Positions 16,259-24,036 of a stretch of DNA of 32,721 nucleotides are shown piece after piece. Source of the stretch: Chloroflexota bacterium (GTDB taxonomy: Bacteria > Chloroflexota > Dehalococcoidia > UBA2979); assembly GCA_003670575.1 (NCBI GenBank), contig QWRD01000010.1:1-32721 (forward strand), written 5' to 3'. The notes below the pieces were generated by a model that was given only the letters and a program-made list of their open reading frames with translations, was not told the origin of the DNA and did no database searches. Every line of letters starts with the position of its first letter. Position 1 is the stretch's first letter. Both the position numbers and the translations under genes were made by a program.

Positions 16259-16735
16259 ATGATGTCGGAGCAACCCGTGTTGCTCACACAGAGCGGCCTG
16301 AAGCGACTCGAAGGCGAGTTGCACGAGCTTCGCACCGTGAAGCGGGCGGAGGTCGCGCAGTCGATCCGCGAGGCTCAAGAGTTGGGCATGGCCCAGGTCG
16401 ACGGCCAGTACGAGGAAGCAAAGAACCAACAGGCGTTCCTTGAGGGGCGCATCCGTGAGATCGAGAAGATGCTGGAGCTCGCCCAGCTCATCGACGAGGA
16501 AGCGGCACACGCTTCCAAGGAGATTCGCGTGGGCTCCTCGGTCACCGTTCGCGGTCCGGACGGGAAACGTCGCGAGTATCAGCTCGTCGGCCCCGCCGAG
16601 GCCGCTCCGCTCGAGGGCCGCATCAGCCTCGAGTCTCCCGTGGGCCGGGCGCTGCTCGGCAAGAAGCGTGGCGACAAGGTGCAGGTCGTGACGCCCAGTG
16701 GGATGGTGGAGATGGCGATCGTCGCCGTCGCCTAG
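16259..16735 (+). CDS. greA: Transcript cleavage factor GreA with an atypical coiled-coil tip
   Basis: A 158-residue GreA/GreB-family protein that binds the RNA polymerase secondary channel. The N-terminal antiparallel coiled coil runs from LTQSGLKRLEGELHEL (9-24) to EGRIREIEKMLELAQLID, and the C-terminal FKBP-like domain contains SPVGRALLGKKRGDKVQV. In canonical GreA the tip reads G-D-x-x-E-N, and the two acids position the catalytic Mg2+. Here the same stretch is GMAQVDGQY (43-51), with Met44 and Val47 in place of the acids and only Asp48 nearby. Cleavage stimulation may be reduced or the protein may act like Gfh1. The AAGGGGCGG site is 4 nt before ATG 16259; the second ATG (16262) is an alternative. 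A strong terminator follows. Confidence 0.95.
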   Translation: MMSEQPVLLTQSGLKRLEGELHELRTVKRAEVAQSIREAQELGMAQVDGQYEEAKNQQAFLEGRIREIEKMLELAQLIDEEAAHASKEIRVGSSVTVRGPDGKRREYQLVGPAEAAPLEGRISLESPVGRALLGKKRGDKVQVVTPSGMVEMAIVAVA

Positions 16736-16743
16736 AGACGTGA

Positions 16744-16757
16744 GCGGGCTAGCCCGC
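16744..16757. other. 14-nt perfect palindrome after greA
   Basis: GCGGGCTAGCCCGC is self-complementary without a loop and lies 9 nt after the greA stop. It could be a protein-binding dyad or form a cruciform; its position just before the terminator hairpin suggests part of the 3' end structure. Confidence 0.4.
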
Positions 16758-16781
16758 CGCATCGCGAACGTGCACACCATG

Positions 16782-16813
16782 CGGGCGGGGTCAGCGACCC
16801 CGCCCGTTCTTGT
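16782..16813 (+). terminator. Intrinsic terminator after greA
   Basis: An 11-bp GC-rich stem (16782-16792 with 16796-16806), loop AGC, is followed by TTCTTGT. It is well placed to separate greA from lysS. Confidence 0.85.
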
Positions 16814-16889
16814 CCGAGGACTCTGAACGTAGCTGCGAGAGCCGGGACATCCCGCGCGCTGGGCGCATCGAACGATCGAGGGCACAGTC

Positions 16890-18458
16890 ATGCCGACCGA
16901 AGAAGAGCTATTCGCCCAACGACTGGACAAGCGCGGGCGACTCCGCGCCGTCGGCGACCCGTACCCGGCACGCGTGGAGCGCACGCACGAGGCGGCGCAG
17001 GCCGTCGCCGCGTTCGAGGCTGCGGAGCAAGAGCAAGAGCAGGCTGCCGATGCGCCGGCGGATTCGCCGGGGATCCTGGTCGCCGTCACCGGTCGGTTGA
17101 CCGCGCTGCGTGACATGGGCCGCGTCGCGTTCGCCGACGTGCGCGACGGCTCTGGTCGCATTCAGTTGCAGTTCCGCCGTGACGCGCTCGGCGACGCGTT
17201 CGAGCAACTCGCGCTCGCCGACATCGGTGACTTCGTGCAGGCGAGTGGGCGGCTGTTCCGCACGCGTAGCGGTGAGATCACCGTTGGCGTGGAGACCTGG
17301 TCGATCATCACGAAGGCGCTCCGTCCGCTGCCCGAGAAGTGGCACGGCATGACAGACGTCGAGGCTCGCTACCGGCAGCGCTACCTCGACCTGATCGCCA
17401 ACGAGCGGTCGCGTGAGGTGGCGCGCAAGCGCGCTGCCGTGCTGGCGGCGCTGCGGCGTTTCTTCGCCGCTCGCGAGTTCATCGAGGTGGAGACGCCGGT
17501 GCTGCAGGAGCACGCCGGTGGTGCGGCCGCTCGGCCGTTCGTCACACACCACAACGCGCTGGATCGCGAGCTGTTCCTGCGCATCTCGCTGGAATTGCAC
17601 CTCAAGCGCCTGCTGGTGGGCGGCTTCGACCGCGTCTTCGAGCTTGGCCGGGTCTTTCGCAACGAGGGCATCTCCCGCCGTCACAACCCAGAGTTCACGC
17701 TGCTGGAGTCGTATGAGGCGTACGCCGACTACCACGACGTGGGCCGCATGGTGGAGGAGATGTTCCGCTTCGTGGCGCTGGAAGTGGCTGGGACGCTCCA
17801 GCTCACGGTCGGGGAGCATGTCGTCGACCTCGGTGCGCCGTGGCGTCGCATCACGTACCGCGAGGCGCTGCTGGAGCACACCGGCATCGACTACACCGCG
17901 CACCGCGACCTGCACGAGTTGCGCGCCATCGCACGCGCGCGTGGCGTCGCTGTCGACGAGGGCGTGTCGTGGGGCACGGTGCTGGACGGGCTGATGTCGG
18001 CGTTCGTAGAGCCGAAGCTGATCCAGCCGACGTTCATCCTCGACTACCCGATGGAGATTTCGCCGCTCGCCAAGCGCAAGGCGGACGACCCATTGGTGGC
18101 GGAGCGCTTCGAGTTGTTCGCGCTCGGCTACGAAATGGCCAATGCGTACTCGGAGCAGAACGATCCGGTCGAGCAGCGCGAGCGCATGCTTGAGCAGGCG
18201 GTGAAGCAGACGGATGGCGACGAAGAAGCAGAAGTCGCCGACGAGGACTTCCTGGTGGCCCTGGAATACGGCATGCCACCCGCCGGCGGGCTTGGCGTGG
18301 GCGTGGAGCGACTGATCATGATGCTCACCGGCGAGCAGTCGATTCGCGAGGTCATCCTGTTTCCCGCCCAGCGTGAGACGCAGCGTGACGGCCGGTCGGT
18401 TGGCGATGCCGCCGTCGAGGACGCGCCTCCCTTGTCTCCGGACCCGCTCCAGCCGTGA
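16890..18458 (+). CDS. lysS: Lysyl-tRNA synthetase, class II
   Basis: A 522-residue class IIb synthetase that charges tRNA-Lys. An N-terminal helical extension containing a Glu/Ala/Gln-rich stretch (about 35-58) is unusual; in other LysRS the OB-fold anticodon-binding domain begins nearer the start. Here it begins around 60 (ILVAVTGRLTALRDMGRVAF). The catalytic domain shows class II motif 1 (REFIEVETPVLQ), motif 2 (FELGRVFRNEGISRRHNPEF) and motif 3 (GLGVGVERLIMMLTGEQSIR), all intact. A proline-rich tail of about 25 residues ends the protein. GAGGG lies 7 nt before the ATG. The stop overlaps the GTG start of the next gene by 4 nt. Confidence 0.98.
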   Translation: MPTEEELFAQRLDKRGRLRAVGDPYPARVERTHEAAQAVAAFEAAEQEQEQAADAPADSPGILVAVTGRLTALRDMGRVAFADVRDGSGRIQLQFRRDALGDAFEQLALADIGDFVQASGRLFRTRSGEITVGVETWSIITKALRPLPEKWHGMTDVEARYRQRYLDLIANERSREVARKRAAVLAALRRFFAAREFIEVETPVLQEHAGGAAARPFVTHHNALDRELFLRISLELHLKRLLVGGFDRVFELGRVFRNEGISRRHNPEFTLLESYEAYADYHDVGRMVEEMFRFVALEVAGTLQLTVGEHVVDLGAPWRRITYREALLEHTGIDYTAHRDLHELRAIARARGVAVDEGVSWGTVLDGLMSAFVEPKLIQPTFILDYPMEISPLAKRKADDPLVAERFELFALGYEMANAYSEQNDPVEQRERMLEQAVKQTDGDEEAEVADEDFLVALEYGMPPAGGLGVGVERLIMMLTGEQSIREVILFPAQRETQRDGRSVGDAAVEDAPPLSPDPLQP

Positions 18459-18895
18459 GCCGCTCTCTGCGCGAGGACATTCATATCCACGCACAGGTGG
18501 ATGCCGTGCGCGCGCGGCTCGTGCCTGCCGCGGTAGGTCTCGCGTACGGCTGGCTGCCGGAGGCGTTCGCGGATGCACGATGGGATGACGGCGCGCTCTC
18601 GTTCCGGCTGGCGCTGCCGCTGCGCAGCGAGCGTGCGCAGCTTCACCTCGGCAGCGACGACGGTCGGGCGCTGGAGTTTGTGGCCGCGAGCGGATCGGAC
18701 GCGATCCGCGCGATGACGTGGGTCATGAACCCCGAAGGTGTGCACGAGGTGCACCTGCTGGCGGAACTCGCGTATGAACCCGTGGGCGGTCCGTTCGGCT
18801 GGCTGTTGGAGATGGCGCTGCACCGTCCCCTGCGCCAACAGGCGCTGCGCGATGCGCTCTGGCGGCTGAAGCTCATCGTCGAGGGTCGCTCCTAG
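18455..18895 (+). CDS. SRPBCC-like (START/polyketide-cyclase fold) protein
   Basis: 146 residues. The pattern 'IHIHAQVDAVRARLVPAAVG' at the N-terminus, alternating beta-strands in the middle (ALSFRLALPL, LEFVAASG, EVHLLAELAYEP) and a long C-terminal helix (LEMALHRPLRQQALRDALWR) match the small helix-grip SRPBCC fold. Such proteins bind hydrophobic ligands or act as cyclase-like or scaffold proteins; the ligand is not predictable. It begins with GTG in a 4-nt overlap (GTGA) with the lysS stop and is therefore likely translationally coupled to it, although no functional link with LysRS is known to me. Confidence 0.7.
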   Translation: MSRSLREDIHIHAQVDAVRARLVPAAVGLAYGWLPEAFADARWDDGALSFRLALPLRSERAQLHLGSDDGRALEFVAASGSDAIRAMTWVMNPEGVHEVHLLAELAYEPVGGPFGWLLEMALHRPLRQQALRDALWRLKLIVEGRS

Positions 18896-18977
18896 GGCGA
18901 TCGCGCGTCGAGCCCCGCGTGATATGCGCGCCAGTTGCTCATGCTCAGTTGCGCCACATCGCCCGCATCAGGTCGAG

Positions 18978-19532
18978 TCACGCGGCCACCTCATTTGCCG
19001 TCGCCTCAGGTGCCTTCAGCGTTGGTGTTTGTAGCGAGGCGATGATCGATCCGTGCAGCGTGCGGAGGTCGCGCAGCATCGCCTCCGCGTGGCTCAACGT
19101 GCCGCCCAGCGTGGCGGCGTTCCGCCGGAGCGCGATCTGCAATCGCCCGACGCGCTCGGACGACTCGATCTCATCGGTGACATCACGTGCCAGCGCGTAC
19201 ACCAGTCCGCTGTGCGGCATCGCCTCCCAGTGCAGCCAGCGCGACGAACCGTCGCGATGCTCGAACCGCGCGATGTGCCCGCGCAGCGGCAAGCCCGCCC
19301 GCAGCCCACGGAAGGCCATGCGGAACGGTTCCACATCGTCCGCGTGCAGGGATGCCGAAAACGGACGCGACATGATCTCGGCCGGCGTGTACCCGACAAT
19401 GCGCTCCCATGCCGGGTTCAGGAGCAGTACTTCTCCGTCCATAGTGGCGACGCAAAGCATCTCGCCGGTCATCTCGAAGAGAATCCGGATGTGGGTATCG
19501 CTGCTGGCGTCCATTGCTGTCCTCGTTGTCAT
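18978..19532 (-). CDS. Single-domain PAS protein
   Basis: 184 residues. A PAS fold occupies about 14-120: HIRILFEMTGEMLCVAT, GEVLLLNPAWERIVGYTPAE, then LHADDVEPF and DGSSRWLHWEAMPHSGLVYA, ending in the usual DVTDEIESSERV. A C-terminal helix (about 122-165) could dimerise. No histidine kinase, GGDEF or other output domain is present, so it is a stand-alone sensor or adaptor. ATG 19532 has GAGGTG 5 nt upstream; ATG 19514 also has a good site (GAGGA) and is an alternative. The open frame continues to 19649, but that part is Arg/Pro-rich and not convincing. It lies opposite the genes on both sides. Confidence 0.8.
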   Translation of the reverse strand: MTTRTAMDASSDTHIRILFEMTGEMLCVATMDGEVLLLNPAWERIVGYTPAEIMSRPFSASLHADDVEPFRMAFRGLRAGLPLRGHIARFEHRDGSSRWLHWEAMPHSGLVYALARDVTDEIESSERVGRLQIALRRNAATLGGTLSHAEAMLRDLRTLHGSIIASLQTPTLKAPEATANEVAA

Positions 19533-19688
19533 GCGCGCACCTCGCGGGTGGTGTGCTCTGATCCTCGGCAGCGGCGCGGCGCGGGACGCGTCATTCGCGC
19601 ACGAGGTCAGCGAAATGCCAGCCAACGGCGTGGTGGGCAGATGGGCCACGTGGCGGAGTGTGGGCGCGTGATGGTCCCATCTGCCGCG

Positions 19689-19726
19689 TTGCCGCCCCCG
19701 AGGGTCGCTGGTACGCTCCCCGAATG
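19689..19726 (+). promoter_or_regulatory. Promoter of the NUDIX-serS pair, leaderless geometry
   Basis: TTGCCG (19689-19694), 17-nt spacer, TACGCT (19712-19717), 6 nt, then ATG 19724. The spacing places transcription start at the A of the start codon. No Shine-Dalgarno sequence precedes the ATG. Confidence 0.65.
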
Positions 19727-20236
19727 GAACGGCATTTCACTGTGTCCGGGTTCGTCTCGCAGCGCGGCGAGACCGCGTTGCACTGGCACCGCCTTGGCAT
19801 GTGGCTCCCGCCCGGCGGGCACATCGAGCCCGACGAGGACCCCATCGAGGCCGTGCGCCGCGAGGTGCTGGAGGAGACCGGCCTCGCCGTCGAGGTGGTG
19901 CCGACTGCGCCCGCGTACGGCGACTGGGCGTATCCGCCGCAGTTGCCGGCGCCCGTGACCATGGGCGTCTATGACATCGAGGCTGGTGGCCCGCACCAAC
20001 GGGCCTCGCACCAGCACATCGACCTCGTGTACTTCACCCGGCCGACCCCCGGGCAGCCACTGCTGCTGCCGGACAATGACGAAGAAGGCTGGCTCTGGGT
20101 CTCTGCGGAGACCCTCCAGGCTGGCGAGGTGTTGCGCAGCCCGCACGGCGGCGAGGCCGCGATCGCCGAGGACGTGCGCCGCCTCGGCATCGACGCCATC
20201 GAGGCAGTGCGCGCGCTGGAAACCGGGGCCGCCTGA
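19724..20236 (+). CDS. NUDIX hydrolase
   Basis: A 170-residue NUDIX-fold phosphohydrolase. The NUDIX box is complete: Gly32, Glu38, Arg46-Glu47, Glu50-Glu51 and Gly53 in the stretch from GHIEPDED to REVLEETGL. HWHRLGMWLPPGGH precedes it, as is typical. These enzymes hydrolyse nucleoside-diphosphate-linked compounds; the substrate is not readable. I start at MERHFTVSGF because that ATG begins the domain and is placed exactly behind a -10 box. The frame is open upstream, but that sequence is not family-like. The stop shares a base with the serS ATG (TGATG), so the two genes form an operon. Confidence 0.92.
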   Translation: MERHFTVSGFVSQRGETALHWHRLGMWLPPGGHIEPDEDPIEAVRREVLEETGLAVEVVPTAPAYGDWAYPPQLPAPVTMGVYDIEAGGPHQRASHQHIDLVYFTRPTPGQPLLLPDNDEEGWLWVSAETLQAGEVLRSPHGGEAAIAEDVRRLGIDAIEAVRALETGAA

Positions 20237-21564
20237 TGCTCTCCATGCAGACCATCCGGGAGCGCACGGCGGAGGTGCGTCAGGCGTGCGCCGACCGCTT
20301 CACGGATGTCCCGATCGACCGCATCCTGGAGCTCGACACGTCATATCGGACGCTGCTGGGCGAGGTGGAGGCACTGCGCGCGGAGCGTAATCGCGCCAGT
20401 AAGGAGATCGGCGGTGCTCGCGATCCCGGCGAGCGCGCGCAGCTCATCGAGGCACAACGTGCCGCCGGGGATCGCATCGGCGCGACCGAGGAGCAGATGC
20501 GCGTCGCGGAAGCCTCGCTCCAGGAACTGCTGCTACAGGTGCCCAACCTGTTCCACTCCGACGTCCCGCTCGGCGGCGAGCGTGACTCGGTGATCGTGCT
20601 CGAGGGCGACGGCAGCACGGGCGAGGAGCATCGCGTGCTCGTGCCGCGGCCGATCGGGGATGAGCCGCCTGTGGTGCCCTCGGACGGCCGTCGACCGCAC
20701 TGGGAGATTGGCGAGGCTCTGGGCCTGATCGACTTCGAGCGCGGCGCGAAGGTGTCCGGCTCGCGGTTCTACATCCTGCGCGGCGACGCGGCTCGGCTGC
20801 AGCGCGCGCTCATCACGTGGATGCTCGACCTGCACCGGGAGCAGGGCTACGACGAGGTCTACGTCCCCTTCGTCGTCAAGGAGGAGATGCTGGTCGGCAC
20901 GGGCCAACTCCCGAAGTTCGCCGACACCATGTACCACGACGCCGAGGACGACGTCTGGCTCGTCCCCACCGCCGAGGTGCCTGTCACCAACATGTATCGC
21001 GACGAGATCGTGCCCGCCACGGCGCTGCCGATCCGCCACGTCGCGTACACCCCGTGCTTCCGCCGCGAGCGCATGAGCGCCGGCCGCGACGTGCGAGGGA
21101 TCAAGCGCGGCCACCAGTTCGACAAAGTGGAGATGGTGCGCTTCGCGACGGAGGAGGAGTCCTGGGCGGCGCTCGATCAGCTGCTGCAGGACGCACTCGA
21201 CGTCGTGCGGCGGCTCGGGTTCCGCTACCGCGTGCTGCGGCTCGCCTCCGGCGACATCGCGTTCGCGTCGGCGATGACCTACGACATCGAGGTGTGGGCG
21301 CCCGGCTCCGGCGAGTGGCTGGAGGTCTCATCGGTCTCCAACTTCCTCGACTTCCAGGCGCGTCGCGCCAACCTGCGTTACCGCGATGCGGACGGTCAGG
21401 TGCGGCACCTGCACACGCTCAACGGCTCCGGGCTGGCGCTCCCGCGCACGCTGGCAACGCTGCTGGAGCAGTACGACACCGGCGACGCGATCACGGTGCC
21501 GGAAGTGCTACGACCGTACCTCGGCGGGGACGCGAGCATCGGACCGCAAACGGGCCTGCGGTAG
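20236..21564 (+). CDS. serS: Seryl-tRNA synthetase
   Basis: A 442-residue class II synthetase that charges tRNA-Ser (and supplies Ser-tRNA-Sec where present). The N-terminal tRNA-binding coiled-coil arm (about 30-110) includes GEVEALRAERNRASKEIGGA and AQRAAGDRIGATEEQMRVAE. The catalytic domain contains GSRFYILRGDAARLQRALI, TAEVPVTNMYRDE, the motif 2 region CFRRERMSAGRDVRGIKRGH, and the C-terminal NGSGLALPRTLATLLEQYD. Length is normal. ATG 20236 gives the usual short N-terminus before QTIRER; ATG 20245 is an alternative. It is coupled to the upstream NUDIX gene. Confidence 0.98.
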   Translation: MLSMQTIRERTAEVRQACADRFTDVPIDRILELDTSYRTLLGEVEALRAERNRASKEIGGARDPGERAQLIEAQRAAGDRIGATEEQMRVAEASLQELLLQVPNLFHSDVPLGGERDSVIVLEGDGSTGEEHRVLVPRPIGDEPPVVPSDGRRPHWEIGEALGLIDFERGAKVSGSRFYILRGDAARLQRALITWMLDLHREQGYDEVYVPFVVKEEMLVGTGQLPKFADTMYHDAEDDVWLVPTAEVPVTNMYRDEIVPATALPIRHVAYTPCFRRERMSAGRDVRGIKRGHQFDKVEMVRFATEEESWAALDQLLQDALDVVRRLGFRYRVLRLASGDIAFASAMTYDIEVWAPGSGEWLEVSSVSNFLDFQARRANLRYRDADGQVRHLHTLNGSGLALPRTLATLLEQYDTGDAITVPEVLRPYLGGDASIGPQTGLR

Positions 21565-21615
21565 CCTCAGTGTTCCGATCGGGAGAGCGCCGGGGGCTCT
21601 TGGCGTCTCGCGTGA

Positions 21616-22806
21616 TTATCTTCGCCAGTCGTCTCCCGGGATAATGCGATGCATGAACTCATCGAACAGGGGAACCGTGAACGCGGTGTCGCCGTGGCTG
21701 GGGCTGTAGATCATGCCCTTCTTAATGAGATTGCCGCGGATCGGGGCGAGCGACGTGACCTTCTTGTCCAGCGCTTCCGCAATGTCTCCGGATCGGTGAG
21801 GTCCTGGCCCGAGTTCGGCCATCGCACGGAGGTACGTCTTCTCGGTGGGGGTGAGGCGGTCGAAGCGCACGCGAAAGAAGCTCTCGTCGAGTGCCGCAGT
21901 CGCGGTGACCGACGCCTGTTCCACGTCCGTGCTGGTGAGCGGTGACTTATCCGCCACATCCCAGGAGTGTTTGCCCCATTCCTGCAAAAAGTAGGGGTAC
22001 CTCATCGTCTGCTTGACGATGAGATCCACCGCCTCACTAGTGATGTCTGCGCCGGCGTCCGAAACGGGCTTCTCGATGGCACGCGCCGCATCTTCGGGGC
22101 TCAGCGGGCCGATCTCCGGAAAATCGAACAGCCGTTCCGCATACGACTTTGCGTTGCCCATGCGCCCACGGAGCTGGGGTAGCCCCGCCCCAACCAGGAT
22201 CACTGGCAGGCTCAGCTGGGCTGTGCGATGCAACGCAGCAATCAGGGCTGCAATCTGGCTCTCTTCTACGTACTGCATCTCGTCGAGGAAGATCGCGAGT
22301 GCGGTGTTTCCCTGCCTCGCGGCCTGCCCGGCCGCCTCGAGCAGGGCCAGCAGGTCGAGTTCCAGGTCGCCGTTGTCCGCGAGACCGGGCTCGGGGTCGA
22401 AGTCGAGTCCCACTTCGATGTCCTGGTACCGCACTCGCAGAGCCCCTGCGAATCCTGCTAACGCCCGCAGGGCGCGCTGCGCCACATCCTTCGCCTGCTC
22501 GCTGCGCGAAAGCCGCAGCAATGCCTGTCGCAAAGCTGGCGCAAGGATCGCTGGCAACGAACGACCTTCGGGGGCTTCTATCCGAACCGTCACGATGCCG
22601 TCTGTCTCGGCGTCCTCGCGCATCGCGTCTAGGAGCACCGTTTTGCCGACTCCCCGCAGACCGACCATGATCACGCTCTTCGCTGGGCGCCGTAACTTTG
22701 TCCGCGCGAGTGCGATGTGGATCAGTTTGCGCAGTTCGTCACGGCCTGCGAGCTCTGGAGGGGGCGTGCCGGCACCAGGCGCAAACGGATTGCGGATCGG
22801 ATCCAT
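21616..22806 (-). CDS. Orphan AAA ATPase with C-terminal winged-helix-like region
   Basis: A 396-residue P-loop ATPase of the AAA_16/Orc1-Cdc6-like type. An N-terminal segment MDPIRNPFAPGAGTPPPELA leads to GRDEL, the typical start of the module. Walker A is G49-LRGVGKT-56, Walker B LAIFLDE (169-175), and a sensor-like LPVILVGAGLPQLRG follows. The C-terminal half (about 245-390) contains helices and DRLTPTEKTYLRAMAELGPG, consistent with a winged-helix DNA-binding domain. Relatives occur as stand-alone genes and in mobile elements; function is unknown. ATG 22806 is chosen because TATAGT lies exactly 6 nt upstream with TTGACA behind it. Convergent with serS. Confidence 0.85.
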   Translation of the reverse strand: MDPIRNPFAPGAGTPPPELAGRDELRKLIHIALARTKLRRPAKSVIMVGLRGVGKTVLLDAMREDAETDGIVTVRIEAPEGRSLPAILAPALRQALLRLSRSEQAKDVAQRALRALAGFAGALRVRYQDIEVGLDFDPEPGLADNGDLELDLLALLEAAGQAARQGNTALAIFLDEMQYVEESQIAALIAALHRTAQLSLPVILVGAGLPQLRGRMGNAKSYAERLFDFPEIGPLSPEDAARAIEKPVSDAGADITSEAVDLIVKQTMRYPYFLQEWGKHSWDVADKSPLTSTDVEQASVTATAALDESFFRVRFDRLTPTEKTYLRAMAELGPGPHRSGDIAEALDKKVTSLAPIRGNLIKKGMIYSPSHGDTAFTVPLFDEFMHRIIPGDDWRR

Positions 22807-22843
22807 GTGGCAACTATACATTACTTAGCGATGTTAGTGTCAA
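22804..22843 (-). promoter_or_regulatory. Promoter of the AAA ATPase gene, leaderless geometry
   Basis: Minus strand: TTGACA (22843-22838), a 19-nt spacer, TATAGT (22818-22813), 6 nt, then ATG at 22806. The -35 matches consensus and the -10 is near consensus; the spacer is long. The surrounding sequence is unusually AT-rich for the window. Confidence 0.6.
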
Positions 22844-23173
22844 ACGATAATGATGCAAATATCGATCGATACAAGGGGCAGCACGGTAAGGACTGGAGTT
22901 GCTCGACTGCTGCCGCGACGAACCGACGGTCGGACTCGCGCATCGGGCAGGCGGCTATGATCGTGCGGAACGTCCAGTAGTCAGCGATCGAGGGGAAGGC
23001 GCGGCCTTTGGCTGGAGTGTTGGCACTGTGAACGCCGGGTCGCGGGGGCATCGCCAGCACCGATGAGGCCGGGGGCACCGAATCGCCAGAAGTTCGGTGG
23101 AGCGGCGTGCGGTCCGCTGGGTGAATGCGCATGATGCGTGCAGAAGACGAAGCAGAATACGAGGGAGTATGCG
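22844..23173. other. Divergent intergenic region with a 12-bp palindrome
   Basis: 330 nt between the ATPase promoter and the OsmC gene with no convincing gene. TATCGATCGATA (22860-22871) is a perfect palindrome about 17 nt upstream of the ATPase -35 box and could be an operator. The rest is GC-rich with no clear promoter that I can defend for the OsmC gene. Confidence 0.45.
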
Positions 23174-23680
23174 ATGACCCCGATGAACCTGCGCGAGATA
23201 CAGGCGCCGCTCAAGGAGCAGTACCGAGCCGACGCGTCCAGCGCGATGGTGACCCTGCACGCCACCGCGGACGGCAGTGACTCGGCGATGGCGTGCTCGG
23301 TCGACCTCGGCCGCGCTATCTATGAAGCACAGGCGCACGCGGGCGTGGGTGGGCCGGGGACGGCGTCGTGCTCCGGCGACCTGCTGCTCGGCGCGCTGGC
23401 GTCGTGCGCGCAGATCACCTGCCAGATGGTCGCCAGCGCCTCTGGCATCCCGCTGGCTGGCGTGACCGTGCGCGTGGAGGGTGACCTCGACCTGCGCGGG
23501 ACGCTTGCGGTGAGCCGGTTCTCCCGCGTCGGCTTTCCGGAGATTCGCGTGCGCTTCGAGCTCGATGCCCCCGATGCGACACCGGCGCAGCTTGCCTCGC
23601 TCCAGCGCGCGACGGAGCAGTACTGCGTGGTGATGCAGACGCTGCTGGTACCACCGGTGGTGCAGGTCTCGTGGACATAA
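23174..23680 (+). CDS. OsmC/Ohr-family protein
   Basis: A 168-residue member of the OsmC family, which reduces organic hydroperoxides or related oxidants using a pair of cysteines. The central helix reads LLLGALASCAQITCQM (Cys78, Cys83) and a second conserved Cys151 lies in ATEQYCVVMQTL. The usual catalytic pair would be Cys78 and Cys151. The extra Cys83 is less common. ATG 23174 has GAGGGAG 6 nt upstream; the in-frame ATG at 23138 is not preceded by such a site. Transcribed rightward, apparently alone. It may be a YhfA-type member rather than a classical Ohr; the sequence does not settle the substrate. Confidence 0.9.
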   Translation: MTPMNLREIQAPLKEQYRADASSAMVTLHATADGSDSAMACSVDLGRAIYEAQAHAGVGGPGTASCSGDLLLGALASCAQITCQMVASASGIPLAGVTVRVEGDLDLRGTLAVSRFSRVGFPEIRVRFELDAPDATPAQLASLQRATEQYCVVMQTLLVPPVVQVSWT

Positions 23681-23700
23681 GTGTGAGAGGTGCCGGGGGC

Positions 23701-23729
23701 TTGACGAGGTAGTACAAGTGTTCTAACCT
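23701..23729 (+). promoter_or_regulatory. Sigma-70-type promoter before the 57-residue gene
   Basis: TTGACG (23701-23706), exact 17-nt spacer, TAACCT (23724-23729). Transcription would begin near 23736, about 39 nt before the ATG at 23775. Confidence 0.75.
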
Positions 23730-23774
23730 TCCGTTGTTGAGGCGCACACCTGTTCTGCGCCGAACTCGGGGGTC

Positions 23775-23948
23775 ATGACAATGCTGTTTACGCTGGTACT
23801 GGGATCGATGGTTGGCGCGGCCGCGGTGCTGCTGATCGGGCAGTGGGCGCGCGATGTCTTCGGTGGCGGCGAGCGGCCGATTCGGCTGCTCACGCCGAGC
23901 CGCGAATACATCCTCCGCGGCACGGTCCGGGGTCGCCGCGCGGCGTAG
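23775..23948 (+). CDS. Small membrane protein, 57 residues
   Basis: A short gene with MTMLFTLVLGSMVGAAAVLL as a single N-terminal membrane span, then a soluble tail of about 35 residues including RPIRLLTPSREYILRG and a basic C-terminus. No family is recognised. The start has GGGGGT 1-6 nt upstream, best spaced for the second ATG (23781), so MLFTLVL is an alternative start. The strong promoter 45 nt upstream and the clean hydrophobic-then-basic layout are the evidence that it is real. It lies between OsmC and the DUF1786 gene, which has its own promoter. A TM-anchored regulatory peptide is one possibility; nothing more is visible. Confidence 0.65.
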   Translation: MTMLFTLVLGSMVGAAAVLLIGQWARDVFGGGERPIRLLTPSREYILRGTVRGRRAA

Positions 23949-24021
23949 GGGCTGGAGTGTGCCCGTGTCGCCGCCCGGTGGGTGGTGGGTCACGGGCGCA
24001 CCGCTGGGGTGCCCCGCCTCG

Positions 24022-24036
24022 TACACTGAGGCCATG
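24022..24036 (+). promoter_or_regulatory. -10 box TACACT 6 nt before ATG (leaderless geometry)
   Basis: TACACT (24022-24027), six bases, ATG 24034. The intervening GAGGCC could also serve as a weak Shine-Dalgarno site if a longer transcript exists. No -35 box is seen. Confidence 0.5.

Noticed and set aside
16908-18578. A 556-codon open frame on the minus strand opposite lysS
   Set aside because: His/Arg-rich antisense translation with no start signal; lysS on the plus strand is certain.
21575-21600. Terminator between serS and the ATPase gene
   Set aside because: Only a 5-bp AGAGC/GCTCT stem with no T-run.
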